Source: Parapristionchus giblindavisi
Lineage: Eukaryota; Nematoda; Chromadorea; Rhabditida; Diplogasteridae
DNA length: 64,000 bases
Direction: 5' to 3'
Assembly: GCA_943737045.1 (NCBI GenBank)
Contig: CALSFV010000254.1
Span: forward strand, 62,001 to 126,000
In this document: positions 50,672 to 64,000 of the stretch, piece by piece
How the letters are laid out: every line of letters begins with the position of its first letter
Numbering within the stretch: position 1 is the stretch's first letter
The notes under the pieces: generated by a model
The model's input: the letters and a program-made list of their open reading frames with translations, nothing else
Told to the model about the DNA's origin: nothing
Database searches by the model: none
Translations under genes and position numbers: made by a program

Positions 50672-53192
50672 ATGGACAACGTTTCCATTTCGGAAGACAC
50701 TGATAAATTAAACGATAGAATAGCAGGAGCTGTACTGTTTGTGGTAAGAATATTCACAATTATTGCATTGGTGATCATATATTTACGTGCTCATTTTACA
50801 ATATTAACATTACACTTACAACATATGCGTGCAGTAATACTGTATATGCATGTATTTACTCATTTTTCTCACAGTGCGGTATTATCGGATTTCTCGTCAA
50901 CCTCTGTGGAGTGTTTCTATCATTTCGAGTTCCAGCTCTACGATCTTCTTTCGGTAAAATATAAAAATTAAATTATGGAATATTTGTTATCGATTAATAT
51001 CCTCCCAGGTCGACTACTGGCTATACATTGCCTCGCCGATGCGGGTGTACTGTCTGTATTTACGTTTTGGTGTGCTCCACGAACATTCTGGTCAGTCGAA
51101 TGTGAATGAACTTATCATTCTGACAATGTGTCTCATGTTTTTGTTATTGAAAAAATATACAAAGGTATCATTCGTGACTTTGATACTTCATTTAGGAGTT
51201 ACACTGATCACGATTCTCTTCTTGGTAGACGAATCGGTCAATTATCATTATATTTCTGGTATGGTCCAATGACACTATTCTCACCAATTTCAATTTCGTT
51301 CAGGTTTGTCTCAATGTACTCTCAATTCTTCATAGCCCTCAATCGATTCTCTCTTCTGTATATATCCAAATTATACACAAAGGTTAGTAGATGCGGTTTG
51401 ATATGAATATACAATTGTTTTAAGGTGTTCCTGCATAAAACGCGTCAAGTCATCTTTGGATATTCTTTATTAAGTGTTCTTCATTATCTTGTGTATTTCG
51501 GAGGTGAGACGAAATTCTTCAAAAAAAGGAATAAATGATCTAGAATTTTACTTAGTATTTGACGTCGATAAGACAAAAACAATTAGAAAGAAGAAAATCA
51601 TATAATGTTTCGTGAGCTCAACGCCGCCATTTCAGATGGATGTGATTTCTTTTATAATTCTGAACACTACTACTGGCAATATGCTGAAACTCCCTGTGGT
51701 ACTACCATCGCGTTTTGGCTTGATTTAACCCATGGATGTGTGAGTTTCAATATACCTAAATATTATATATTCGAATATTATTCACGTACATAAGTCTGAT
51801 AATATAATATGATATAATTTGATCAAAGCAAAGCACACAAACATTACGGATCAAAGATAGAAATGACAATTTATGAGTACACATCAACATATTATTCTGG
51901 TAGTATGAAAACAGAGTATAGTATATGTGTGATGATTATACAATTAATTCAATACTAGAGTGTATGTGGAATCGTTCTCTTTCTGGATTTATCCTGCGTT
52001 TATCGACTTCATTTAGGCAATAAAGTGCGTTTGAGCTTATGTTATATTATAGTATTTATATGGTGACTTACTGTATATTTAAATAATAAATATTCTAAGC
52101 GAGATACGAGTTTTTTCGTGACTAAACTGGTCAGGAAGAACTATAGATCACATCTCCCTGAATACAAAAAAAATCCTTTAAAATTTATGATGCCCAGGAA
52201 CGCCGTAATCCGGGCTTAAAGTTCATTGATACCCCAGGGAAAGGCGCTAATTTTTAAATTTGAAGGACGAACATATAGAAAATTGCAAAGGGGGATCTAA
52301 CCTGCGCGTCGCGGTTACAAGCGCTGACTACTAACGACTGACAATTGAGCTACATACATTGTGAGCTACATGCGCTATGCGGTTAATCTTTCTAATCTAA
52401 TAAAGAACATAAGGAGCTCACCCCAAATCTCCTGGTTCCCCTTCTTTAAGAATATGTAATGCATAAAACATGGCGATAGATACGAAAGGTATGCTGTAAT
52501 GCTGGCTAAATCCTTATAGGCATCCAAAGTACTCGACCCGCTAGAAAAGCAGAAACGTTCAAAACGTGAGGTCAAATTTGTTGTCCAGGTATCTCTTCCT
52601 ATTCCCTCCTATTCATTAAATCATTCATATAAGTATTTCAGGCGTGTTGTAATGGTTTACTCTTCACAGTGACATTATTCTCATTTCACGTTTTGTCCCA
52701 GTAATCGTTGTTTCTTATTAAAATATGTCTTGATATATTCCTTAGCTTCCTATATATTATTATTATCAGCTCTTTAGATTATTTACGTTGTTTTACTAAA
52801 AGAAGAGACAAAATAACCGAAAAAAATTTTAATTTGTAAAATTTGTAGTTACGTATCCGGTGTGTGGCCAGTATTCATGACAACGTCGCTCGTATGGGAA
52901 TTGGCACATACTGGTGATGGGTAATATCACCCCACGGTCTTACATGATTTAAATTCGCTTCAGAATACTTTTACTGGCATTCAACAACGATCTAAGAAGA
53001 ATTCTTCTTCAACCTAAAATTTTGTTTTCTTTGTCTACAATAACATCGAAGACTATTCGAACTACGGTATTTTCATTTCATTTCGATATAGATAATACAT
53101 ATAATATCATGAAAAATTTAGCAGGTTGTTCTTCACTCTTCGCAATACAAAAGGTAGTGCCCGATGTAACAAATATCAGTTACTGTATATGA
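50672..53192 (+). CDS. Srx-type seven-transmembrane chemoreceptor
   Basis: Exons: 50672-50743, 50875-50953, 51009-51090, 51196-51258, 51304-51382, 51425-51503, 51636-51739, 51959-52024, 52520-52588, 52642-52700, 52849-52920 and from 52964. All junctions keep frame. Family signatures appear in order: SSFGRLLAIHCLADAGV with WCAP, GRRIGQLSLYFW, Y-S-Q-F-F-I-A-L-N-R-F (Asn112-Arg113-Phe114), the extracellular DGCDFFYN...YAETPCG loop, KRSKREVKFVVQ before helix 6, and GVWPVF...HTGDG into LLLAFNNDLRRIL. It is a nematode chemosensory GPCR. The 3' end is uncertain: reading straight through gives 350 residues ending at 53192, while a further intron (53067-53124) would end it at 53157 with 319 residues, nearer the usual size. 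Intron 8 (495 bp) holds a tRNA-like relic. Confidence 0.84.
52284..52352 (-). pseudogene. tRNA-like relic (tRNA pseudogene or SINE head) in Srx intron 8
   Basis: On the minus strand TAGCTCAATTGTCAG resembles a tRNA A box/D arm. CTTGTAA could be an anticodon loop (TGT), and GGTTAGATCCCC resembles a B box/T arm. The anticodon and acceptor stems do not pair well, so it is not a working tRNA. Confidence 0.4.
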
Positions 53193-53296
53193 CACATCCC
53201 ACAAAACAATATTATTTATTTCTCTACAATAGTATCGCAGATTGCTTGTGCCCGAAAGTTGCTCCCACTACCGCTACCACTATCCTTGTAATAACT

Positions 53297-53400
<104 letters not shown>

Positions 53401-53468
53401 CTTTTCTGTAAGTCTTTTTTTTCTGTAATAAGGGGAAATTTTATTAGATCGTATCTTTGTGAATGTTT

Positions 53469-53474
53469 AATAAA
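53469..53474 (+). other. polyadenylation signal AATAAA
   Basis: First canonical AATAAA after the Srx gene, about 280 bp beyond the 53192 stop. If used, the (AT)48 tract would be in the mature 3' UTR. Confidence 0.4.
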
Positions 53475-53995
53475 GCTGTATTATATTTACTTTTTTTCAT
53501 TGCAGAAAAACACGATATTATTGCAACGAGCTTTGGTCGTTAAATGAACTAATACGTTTTCCAATCTATTCGTTATTTCACAATTATCGTGCCTCTTTTT
53601 TCCAATCAACTCTTGAATAAAGGCGTTTGCGCCTGCGTTAAAATTACCACCAAAGAGACACGGACAGCACTAGAACGCGAAGAGTAGGCAAAGCTGTGTA
53701 ATCCTATAGTAAAAATATTTTAAATTGCCAATTGCCTTATGGCAGGTATCGAAAATATGTCTCGTGGCGTGACTTACTATAACCAATTTTTTTTCTAAAT
53801 ACGAAAATGGACGAAAATAAATACGTGGAGTAAGGTGAAAGATATTGTGCTGAACATTTTTCTTTTTCGATCACGAAGCTATCGCGATGTTCTGACCAAC
53901 TTTACAGCAAAACCATACAACAGATACGGTTAGTATTCATCTCAACTTTTGAATATAAAAATCAATATTTCAGTCCGCCCCATTAGAATTGAGAC

Positions 53996-55595
53996 TTATC
54001 ACGCGTGTCGCGTAAGAATCGAATAAACGGTGGCACATTGAAAAAAATCGAAAATGAGCAGAGGTAATTTTTTGGTAGTCCATATGGTCCCTAAGACGGG
54101 TGCACGAGCTTTTTTGCATATCTTCATTTTCGGCGTCGAGAGACGCCGTTAAACTTTTTTGACGCCGAAATTGGCTGACTTTGGAGCTCTGTAGCTCTTC
54201 TGGGAGTGGTTTTGGTATCGAGTCATCAACAGAACAATTTACTAGAATGACCAGGAGAATACATCGGCATTATTGGCCGATCAATTTTTTTATTAGTATT
54301 TTTGTAAATCGATTTTATTGATTGATTCAAAACACAAATCGAAGCCAAAGGTTTTCAATAGCTCAATCGATAGAACTCGACGCCAGCTTTTCAATGGTAT
54401 GCTGAACGTTTTTGTGTGTGGTTGCGCTCGAAAGTTATGAGCATTTCAAGATTTTCATCGCGTGCGATCGCACGAGAGGAGAGTGACGCAGCCAATGATC
54501 TACCCACTCACGTGCCTCGTGTGACCAATTCGCTCATTTAAATTAGTTTTAATGTTGTTCTAGTACATATCCAATATATTTTTAATAACTTTCGAATTTT
54601 CTTTTCCATAATTTGATTCCTCATTCATAACCACTCGATGAATATTAATCGCTATACATGTAAATTACAATATGACAAGAGGGTTAAAATTCACAGAGAT
54701 ATTTCATCACACTCTTCCTCGACTACCATCATAATGAAGTCATCTTCGTGTCCTAGAATCACCTCATCCTCATCCTCTCCCTCCTCGAAGACGTTATCGT
54801 CATTCTCCGAGTCCTCCGTCTTCGCCACAACCTTTCTCTTCCTGGTCGATCCACTGGTCGATCGAACACTCCACTTCGTCCCAGTGCTCTTCAGATGCAA
54901 TTAGAACATTGGTGCCATCTGACTGAGCATTCTCGAAGACATTACGACAGCCATAAAATCAGCAAAAGAAAACTGCGGCAAGGAGGATTGAACCCCTGAC
55001 AGTCAAAATAAAAAGCAGACACCTTATCCACTACACTACACAGGTAGTTGAGATGGCGTATGATAGATGAGTTCACCAACCAATCCGGATGGTTTGTGTT
55101 GGAATCCACACGAATTTATCAATCAAGAAAATCTTGAAATGCTCATAACTTTCGAGCGCAACCACACACAAAAACCTTAAGCATACCATTGAAAAGCTGG
55201 CGTCGAGTTCTATCGATTGAGCTATTGAAAACCTTTGGCTTCGATTTGTGTTTTGCATAAATCAATAAAATCGATTTACAAAAATACTAATAAAAATATC
55301 GATCGGCCAATAATGCATATGTATTCTCCTGGTCATTCCAGTAAATTCTTCTGTTGATGACTCGATACCAAAACCACTCCCCGAAGAGCTACAGAGCTCC
55401 AAAGTCGGCCAATTTCGGCGTCAAAAAAGTTTGACGCCGTCTCTCGACGCCGAAAATGAAGATATGCAAAAAAGCTCGTGCACCCGTCTTAGGGACCATG
55501 TGGACTACCAAAAAATGAAATAATATGTGGGGGTCAGAAAATGTGCCAACGACCCCCTAATTTTATTCGATTCTTACGCGACACGCGTGTTATAA
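53996..55595. mobile_element. 1.6 kb foldback element with ~465 bp inverted arms
   Basis: The left arm (53996-54458) and right arm (55127-55595) are reverse complements with scattered differences. The outermost bases are TTATCACGCGTGTCGCGTAA on the left and the complement of TTATAACACGCGTGTCGCG on the right. The arms share TTTTGACGCCGAAAT, GGAGCTCTGTAGCTCTTC-like and CTCGACGCCAGCTTTTCAAT words. The 668 bp centre holds a short minus-strand open frame (54691-54900), basic then very acidic, and a tRNA-like relic, but no recognisable transposase. The termini resemble those of 61441-62937. Confidence 0.8.
54973..55049 (-). pseudogene. tRNA-like relic inside the foldback element
   Basis: On the minus strand TAGTGTAGTGGATAAGG matches a D-arm/A-box pattern. 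AGGGGTTCAATCCTCCT forms a good five-pair T arm with one wobble and contains the B box GGTTCAATCC. The acceptor strands do not pair and the anticodon arm is poor, so it is a pseudogene or a tRNA-derived SINE fragment. A degraded tRNA gene cannot be excluded without a covariance-model score. Confidence 0.45.
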
Positions 55596-55917
55596 AGTTG
55601 TTCTCGCAGAAAGAGCAATTGATATTTGTATATATATAGTGTATATTCATTTATTACTACGTATTAGCTCTCAAGAAATCTCAGAAACAATTAAAAGTGA
55701 GATAATACTATGACTCAAGAATGGGGATGAATGCAGAAGTATGCAAAAAAATTAAGGGAAAAGATGAATAATGATGAAGACGATAAAGAGGAATAAAAAA
55801 CTTGAAGATGAGGACCAATAAGTGACAACGAGTGAAATAATGAATAAATGAACGAAAAAATATCGAGGAATCAATTTTACTTCCTTACAAGTGTACATCG
55901 TATGTATAATATAATAT

Positions 55918-55923
55918 TTTATT
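55918..55923 (-). other. polyadenylation signal AATAAA for the cysteine synthase-like gene
   Basis: On the minus strand, 19 bases after the preferred stop (55942) and 78 bases after the alternative stop (56001). Short 3' UTRs are common in nematodes. Confidence 0.5.
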
Positions 55924-55941
55924 GATGATTTCATGATTTCA

Positions 55942-58965
<3,024 letters not shown>

Positions 58966-60483
58966 ATTTTCACTCGTTTCTCCGTCTTTTATAGTCTGCT
59001 ATTTGTATAAGTGATAATGAATGACTACGATATGAAGAATTGAAAGAGGCGACCCAATCTGAATTTGCAAATACCAATGAATTCGCAACTCAAGGACAAC
59101 ACAGGGAAATATTCACAGACAGTTGTTAAGTGAGGTACTCATCCAAGACTAAAATGATTCTGACTCATTCTTATCAATCACTCTTATCAATAGTAATGAA
59201 TAGAATGCGAAGAATGAATAAAGTGTAGTCATTTGAACAATATCATTTAAAAGAAGCTGATAATCCACTTCTATCTATCTTCAAAACAATAATGATGACA
59301 GCAACGATGAAGGTAAAGAGGGAGGTGGAGAAAAAAAGATGATGACGAGGTAGAGTATGTTCAACTCTTCTTTTTATTTTAACTATTCCTAGTTCAAGGT
59401 AAAAGAGACAAGAGAAAGATGAAGAAGAGGAAGTGTGTACAACTAGAGTTGCGAATCGATAGATGAGGGGAAAGAGGAGAGTGAGTGTCCCTCTCATTGA
59501 GAAAGAAGGAACGGGTAATACAAACACATGATATTTATATCGAAAGAGTAAAGAGTGGACACAATCAAGAGTTATCATGGAGATAGACAGAGAAGTAGTA
59601 ATTGTGCTGTGTTTGGAAGAGATCGAATAGGGGAGAAGGGGTGAAAGATAGAGGCAGAGACAGGAAGAAGGGGAACGAGGGTGAAAGAGAGAAGTGAGGA
59701 GGTATGATGTTCAGAGATTCCGAATAGAAGTTGTATTGGAACACTCATGATTTTCGCATTCAAAGTGAAAACGAAGACGAAGAAAATGCGAAAAAAAGAG
59801 AGAGGAGAATGAAGCTGGAGTGGTCTCTGGTCAACCAACCTCGTCTCTATCTTTCTCTCTTCCTTACTCTCATTAGCTCTGTGCTCTCTCATCATCCCTC
59901 TCGCTCTCTCTATCTACATCTCTCTATCTTCCTCCCATTCTTTGACTCTTACTCTCACACCCTCTTACAGCTCTCCTCTCTTCCAAGGTAGATGATGAAG
60001 AGGGATGGAGAAAAGGGATAGAGCATGTTTGTTTGTCACTATTTCTCTGGCTTTCATTCTTGTATCTATGCCTTCTTCTCTTCCTCCTCCTCTTCTTATT
60101 CCCCTCTCTCTTCCTCCCTCACTCTACTGCATGCCATAGGCATAAACATGAGGGACGAAGATAGAGAGATAGGAGGAAGAGAATGAGAGAGAAAGAGGTA
60201 GGGAGAATATAGCCATGAGGAATGAAGGGTATTGTACCTCTACTTGTCTCTTACTACTCCCCACTCATCACTTCTCAATCTCATATCCTTCACATTACCT
60301 TGATTCAGTAAATAGAATACTTGAGACATTTATGCTTGTTGATCTTCGACTTCTGTCCTTCTTCGCAATACAAATAGAGAGGAAAATATTATACAGTTTA
60401 ACAGTTTAACAGTTTAACGACCTTTATCAAGCACAGAACCATAGGGGAGGGAATGGTTGCCACTAAACGACTGATTAGTCTGG
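58966..60483. other. upstream/intergenic region with strand-asymmetric GA/CT tracts
   Basis: Upstream of the minus-strand enzyme. From about 59300 to 60200 long purine-rich stretches (GAGAGAGG, GAAGAAGG) alternate with pyrimidine-rich ones (CTCTCTC, CTTCCTCC). Open frames here are low-complexity Ser/Leu/Phe or Arg/Glu and were not taken as genes. A nine-base unit, AGTTTAACA, repeats three times near 60396-60420. Confidence 0.5.
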
Positions 60484-60590
60484 GCGTGCTGAGGTCCCAT
60501 ACAAGGACCTCAGCACGCCTCAGGACAAGACCTCAAGTTAAGGACCTCGGTCAGGACCTCGGTCAAGCCTCAGGACAGGAGAAAATATTA
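60484..60590. repeat. perfect 14 bp hairpin followed by AGGACCTC repeats
   Basis: GCGTGCTGAGGTCC at 60484-60497 pairs exactly with 60505-60518 around a 7-base loop. The next 70 bp repeat CAGGACCTC/GGTCAAGCCTCAGGACA words. It looks like the decayed end of an inverted-repeat element. No partner was seen nearby. Confidence 0.7.
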
Positions 60591-61440
60591 CAGAACAGGG
60601 AAATGTTGCTGCTGTGAGTAGCGAGAGATGGTGGATTGTACCTCTTTCCATTATACTTTGCCGCTGCCGTCATAACATGGGAAGAGATGATTGGAAAAAA
60701 GAACGAGAAAGAGTGGTAAAGAAACGAGAGACGAGGGGGCGACGAAGAAGGAGTAAGTAAAGGAAAAAATAAGTTCATTCCTTTCGTTTTCTCATCGAGG
60801 ATGTTTTAGAAGGAATAACAAGAGGGGTAGCGATTATAAAACGGAATGCGTAATATTATAAAAAAATAATATTTTTACATAAACTCCAGCACACGCGCCC
60901 AACGCGGCATGATGGGATATGATTCATGCCGCCCCCCTCTCGTTTTATGAAGTAAATAAAGATAGGTCAAGTGTGTGGGACTGTATAACTTAATATGGAA
61001 TTGATCTTATTGTTAGTTCGAAAATTACGAGATAAAAAATATATTGGCGATATAATATTTTATCCTTCTCTTACGTATTTTTCAAGGAATAGCAAAATGC
61101 CGTGTAAAACTGAAGTGGTCATTTAATGGAGCTGGTAATGCACCTAAATACCACAGACGATAGTTCTTTGAATGATCTGGTGTCTATACAGTGAAATGAG
61201 GAAGTAGTTTGTCTCTGCTAAATGGGTGTGAAAGGAATCATCAAAATATCAATTAAAGACTACGTGGGTGCACGAATAGGCAGATTGAAAAGATAAGAAA
61301 AGTTAAAGATTACATGCAAGAACTCCTGATCATTTACGTAGACAAATTGTGATCGAAACGATTGTCTCACGTATTTGGCTGATTGAACACGAATGAAAGA
61401 ATGAACCCATGAGGATAGAAATGTGCAGCTTGATGATTCT
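60591..61440. other. intergenic, no recognised feature
   Basis: AT-rich with one GC-rich patch near 60890-60940. Short open frames on both strands lack family signatures and splice-compatible partners. Confidence 0.4.
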
Positions 61441-62937
61441 ATTATCACGCATGTCACCTAAGGATTGACCAAAATCGTCTGCTTTACTACACTCTTTTGA
61501 GTTGACCCCCTTTTTTCTCCTCGGTTTTCGATGGTCCTTGGGTAGGACATCCCTGAGCCAGAGTAGCAAGGTTGGTAGATCAATCGTCTCTCCAGGAGCT
61601 CACGTCAAAGTTCGTCGTTGAGGCTCCTTCCGATGCGATTTTCTCGGCTCACAGGAGAGCTAGGAAAAAGTGATCAACAGATGAAATGTATAATTTCTCG
61701 AGTACTTTCAGATAAAAATGTGAAAATCCAACTTATTGATTTTGTATTACATAAGGAATTGATTTCGTTCCACAGTTCCGGGACCTATTTTGTTTTGGGC
61801 TCAATCGATAGAGCTCATCAATAGCTTTCATTTAAGCCCTTGGGAGTCGATTTAAGTTGGCATTTGGCTGAATGACGGCCAAAAAACTGAATTTGAATGC
61901 TGGTAGATCACTAATGAAAGCCGCGCGTTGCTTTGATCTACTCGCCATGGTCGGTTAATTGACTGGATTGTCCTGTAATATACTGGAGAATGGGCTGACG
62001 ATTAATCTGACGTCGACTCGCTCTCCCAAGTTCGTTTTGTTCTCGCTGCGGCCAAACCAGCGAAATTGGTCCATTCCGATGGTTCCTGGTACGGATTGAC
62101 CGATGAATGCTGCAGATATGAGAGACAGTTCCATTTAGAGCTCTCTGGATCTCTGGCCAAGTGATCTATGTTTCTCGAAGAATTCCCGAGAGTGTTCTCG
62201 CTGGATTGAATCGACGTAACCATCTTGGATGCCCATCCACTGGGCGGAACTGGAACTTTCTCTGATATCTGCAGCATTCATCGGTCAATCCGTAACAGGA
62301 ACCATCGGAATGGACCAATTTCGCTGGTTTGGCCGCAGCGAGAACAAAACGAACTTGGGAGAGCGACTCGACGTCAGATTGATCGTCAGCCCATTCTCCA
62401 GTATATTACAGGACAATCCAGTCAATTAACCGACAATGGTGAGTAGATCAAAGCAACGCGCGGCTTTCATTAGTGATCTACCTGCATTCAAATTCAGTTT
62501 TTTGGCCGTCATTCAGCCAAATGCCAACTTAAATCGACTCCCAAGGGCTTAAATGAAAGCTATTGATGAGCTCTATCGATTGAGCCCAAAACAAAATAGG
62601 TCCCGGAACTGTGGAACGAAATCAATTCCTTATGTAATACAAAATCAATAAGTTGGATTTTCACATTTTTATCTGAAAGTACTCGAGAAATTATACATTT
62701 CATCTGTTGATCACTTTTTCCTAGCTCTCCTGTGAGCCGAGAAAATCGCATCGGAAGGAGCCTCAACGACGAACTTTGACGTGAGCTCCTGGAGAGACGA
62801 TTGATCTACCTACCTTGCTACTCTGGCTCAGGGATGTCCTACCCAAGGACCATCGAAAACCGAAGAGAAAAGATGGGGTCAACTCAAAAGTGTGTAGTGG
62901 AATCAGTCAATCCTTAGCTGACATGCGTGTTATAATA
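61441..62937. mobile_element. 1.5 kb near-perfect palindrome (foldback element)
   Basis: The arms 61441-62125 and about 62259-62937 are reverse complements over roughly 680 bp with few mismatches, so the same frames are read on both strands. The centre is about 133 bp. The left end ATTATCACGCATGTC corresponds to the right end read as ATTATAACACGCATGTC. This is the same pattern, including the two-base difference between the ends, as the element at 53996-55595. Both also contain a CTCAATCGATAGA word. No transposase frame or clear target duplication was found. Confidence 0.85.
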
Positions 62938-63378
62938 CAAGGTGTTTTCATTAATAATACTACTAAATAATTATAATAAATAATTGATAATTGCTTTATC
63001 TATTTCCATCACGGATCAGTGAATTATGAGTTATCGGTCAAACCTATCCCACATTTTGCATTTATCTTTGATCAAATGTTTGATGCATAATTTAAGAACT
63101 GGCAATAGTTGAAGCTTGAAAAACGATTACGAGTCAATGATCATATTAAACGAGAAATAGAGCATGATCAAAAGAAAGCGATATGTCTACGTATACGATA
63201 TGACTGCCTACGTGACATTGACTACGTGCATATTAAGAGGCGATGACTATTATTTCCCTTGAGACTAGTTAATAACGATTAGATGAGTCCAATGATGATG
63301 ACATATTCACGCTACCAACCTATACTGTCATCATAACAAAATGCTATATTAGTCATTAGTTTTCATGTTATCTAAAGG
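62938..63378. other. intergenic, no recognised feature
   Basis: AT-rich sequence between the palindrome and the minus-strand material at the right edge. Nothing was supported here. Confidence 0.4.
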
Positions 63379-63384
63379 TTTATT
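63379..63384 (-). other. possible polyadenylation signal AATAAA (minus strand)
   Basis: It lies 4 bases beyond the stop of the open frame 63386-63631 and about 480 bases after the stop at 63860. It could end the transcript of the gene that enters from the right edge. Confidence 0.35.
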
Positions 63385-63385
63385 T

Positions 63386-63631
63386 TTATAGAATACAATA
63401 TTGACGATACAATAACAAGCCTAAACATATTACTAATACATCTAGAATATGAATAATCATATGCAATACTCCATGAGCGAGTGCATTGGACACTCCTACT
63501 CTGTGCGGTCCTATGCCCACTGTGCACAAATATGTGCTATGGTCGTGCTCTGGAGAGGTCAGAACACTCATTCTGCTTTCTCTAATATGGATTAAGTATA
63601 TTGACCTCGAGGTGATAAGAGTGGCAAACAT
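63386..63631 (-). other. open frame of unknown status, possible exon or 3' UTR
   Basis: On the minus strand this reads a hydrophilic start, then GPHRVGVSNALAHGVLHMI and a hydrophobic run of about 20 residues ending in a stop. CTCTCCAG at about 63557 would be a good splice acceptor. No family was recognised. It may instead be the 3' UTR of the gene ending at 63860. Confidence 0.25.
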
Positions 63632-63859
63632 GACCTATAAATGGAATCAATGTATCTAATATTATTCTTAATCTATGAGAAATTTTAACATAAGGGAAAT
63701 TCAAATGAAATGACTGAATGACTGATGAATGATGGAATGACTATGATGACTGAAAGGGAACCTTAGAAAAATCAGTTTCTTTTCATTTAATTTCTTATAC
63801 ACGATTTGACAGATCGATGAATCGTTTCCTGGTTCCGATCTCCATTTCCTGTGGCCTGA

Positions 63860-64000
63860 TTAAACATTGCCGTAAGCATCTTTGGCGTAGATCACGTATA
63901 TGTGAATGATCACGCAGAGATAAAAGATATATGTGAGGGGATGGTTGAAAGATACGGAACAATCGAGACGACAAAGGAAGGTTACGGAAAGCATGAGAGA
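63860..64000 (-). CDS. C-terminal part of a small membrane protein (partial, leaves window)
   Basis: The minus-strand frame is open from the window edge (64000) to a TAA at 63860-63862, 46 codons. It encodes CRLDCSVSFNHPLTYIF and a helix-like stretch (Y-L-C-V-I-I-H-I-Y-V-I-Y), then AKDAYGNV at the end. The layout, one hydrophobic segment and a short polar tail, suggests the last exon of a membrane protein. The family is not recognised, and the upstream exons are outside the window. A frame this short could be chance. Confidence 0.4.
   Translation of the reverse strand, partial: SLMLSVTFLCRLDCSVSFNHPLTYIFYLCVIIHIYVIYAKDAYGNV

Noticed and set aside
54691..54900. Minus-strand acidic frame as a transposase C-terminus
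   Set aside because: A basic patch followed by an acidic run is suggestive, but there is no catalytic core and no neighbouring coding exon.
58986..58993. TATAAAAG on the minus strand upstream of the cysteine synthase-like ATG
   Set aside because: It lies only about 20 bases before the ATG, too close for a normal TATA-to-start distance, so it was not called a promoter.
59243..59991. Frames of 86-111 codons on both strands in the GA/CT-rich region
   Set aside because: Ser/Leu/Phe or Glu/Arg-rich translations of purine/pyrimidine tracts, with no family signature.
61618..62766. The same 68-codon frame on both strands, and overlapping frames near 62002-62446
   Set aside because: They are identical because the sequence is a palindrome. 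No known domain and no intact transposase, so not called as genes.

Overview
The window looks like nuclear DNA of a free-living rhabditid nematode. It carries two chemoreceptor families known only from nematodes (Str and Srx types), a nematode-type class 2 lipase and a cysteine-synthase-like enzyme. All are split into many short exons with introns often near 45 bp. The exon density would fit a diplogastrid such as Pristionchus, but that is inference.

Layout. 1-7160: the 3' end of an SLC22-type transporter (with a possible frame break), a complete 11-exon lipase (1081-4339) and a complete 12-exon Str-type receptor (4862-7159). 7160-10700: a repeat graveyard with a truncated BED zinc finger and three foldback elements. 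10704-48592: about 38 kb of one satellite, roughly 220 head-to-tail monomers of 167-173 bp with nested higher-order repeats. The array is bracketed by about 300 bp inverted repeats in which a ~21 bp minisatellite runs into the satellite. 48592-49322: that minisatellite, first inverted and then direct. 50194-50492: a hAT-type MITE with a clean 8 bp target duplication. 50672-53192: an Srx-type receptor. 53996-55595: a 1.6 kb foldback element. 55942-58965: a 13-exon cysteine synthase/CBS-fold gene on the minus strand. 61441-62937: a second, nearly palindromic foldback element with related termini. 63860-64000: the start of another minus-strand gene that leaves the window.

The genes do not form an operon or pathway. 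Chemoreceptors, a lipase and a sulfur enzyme in a repeat-rich stretch resemble a nematode chromosome arm. The most unusual object is the satellite: it appears to have grown inside an inverted-repeat element, it amplified in blocks at several scales, and its poly-G run mutates faster than the rest of the monomer. Gene models were built by hand from splice signals and reading-frame continuity. Every junction of the three complete receptor and lipase models, and of the enzyme model, keeps frame.
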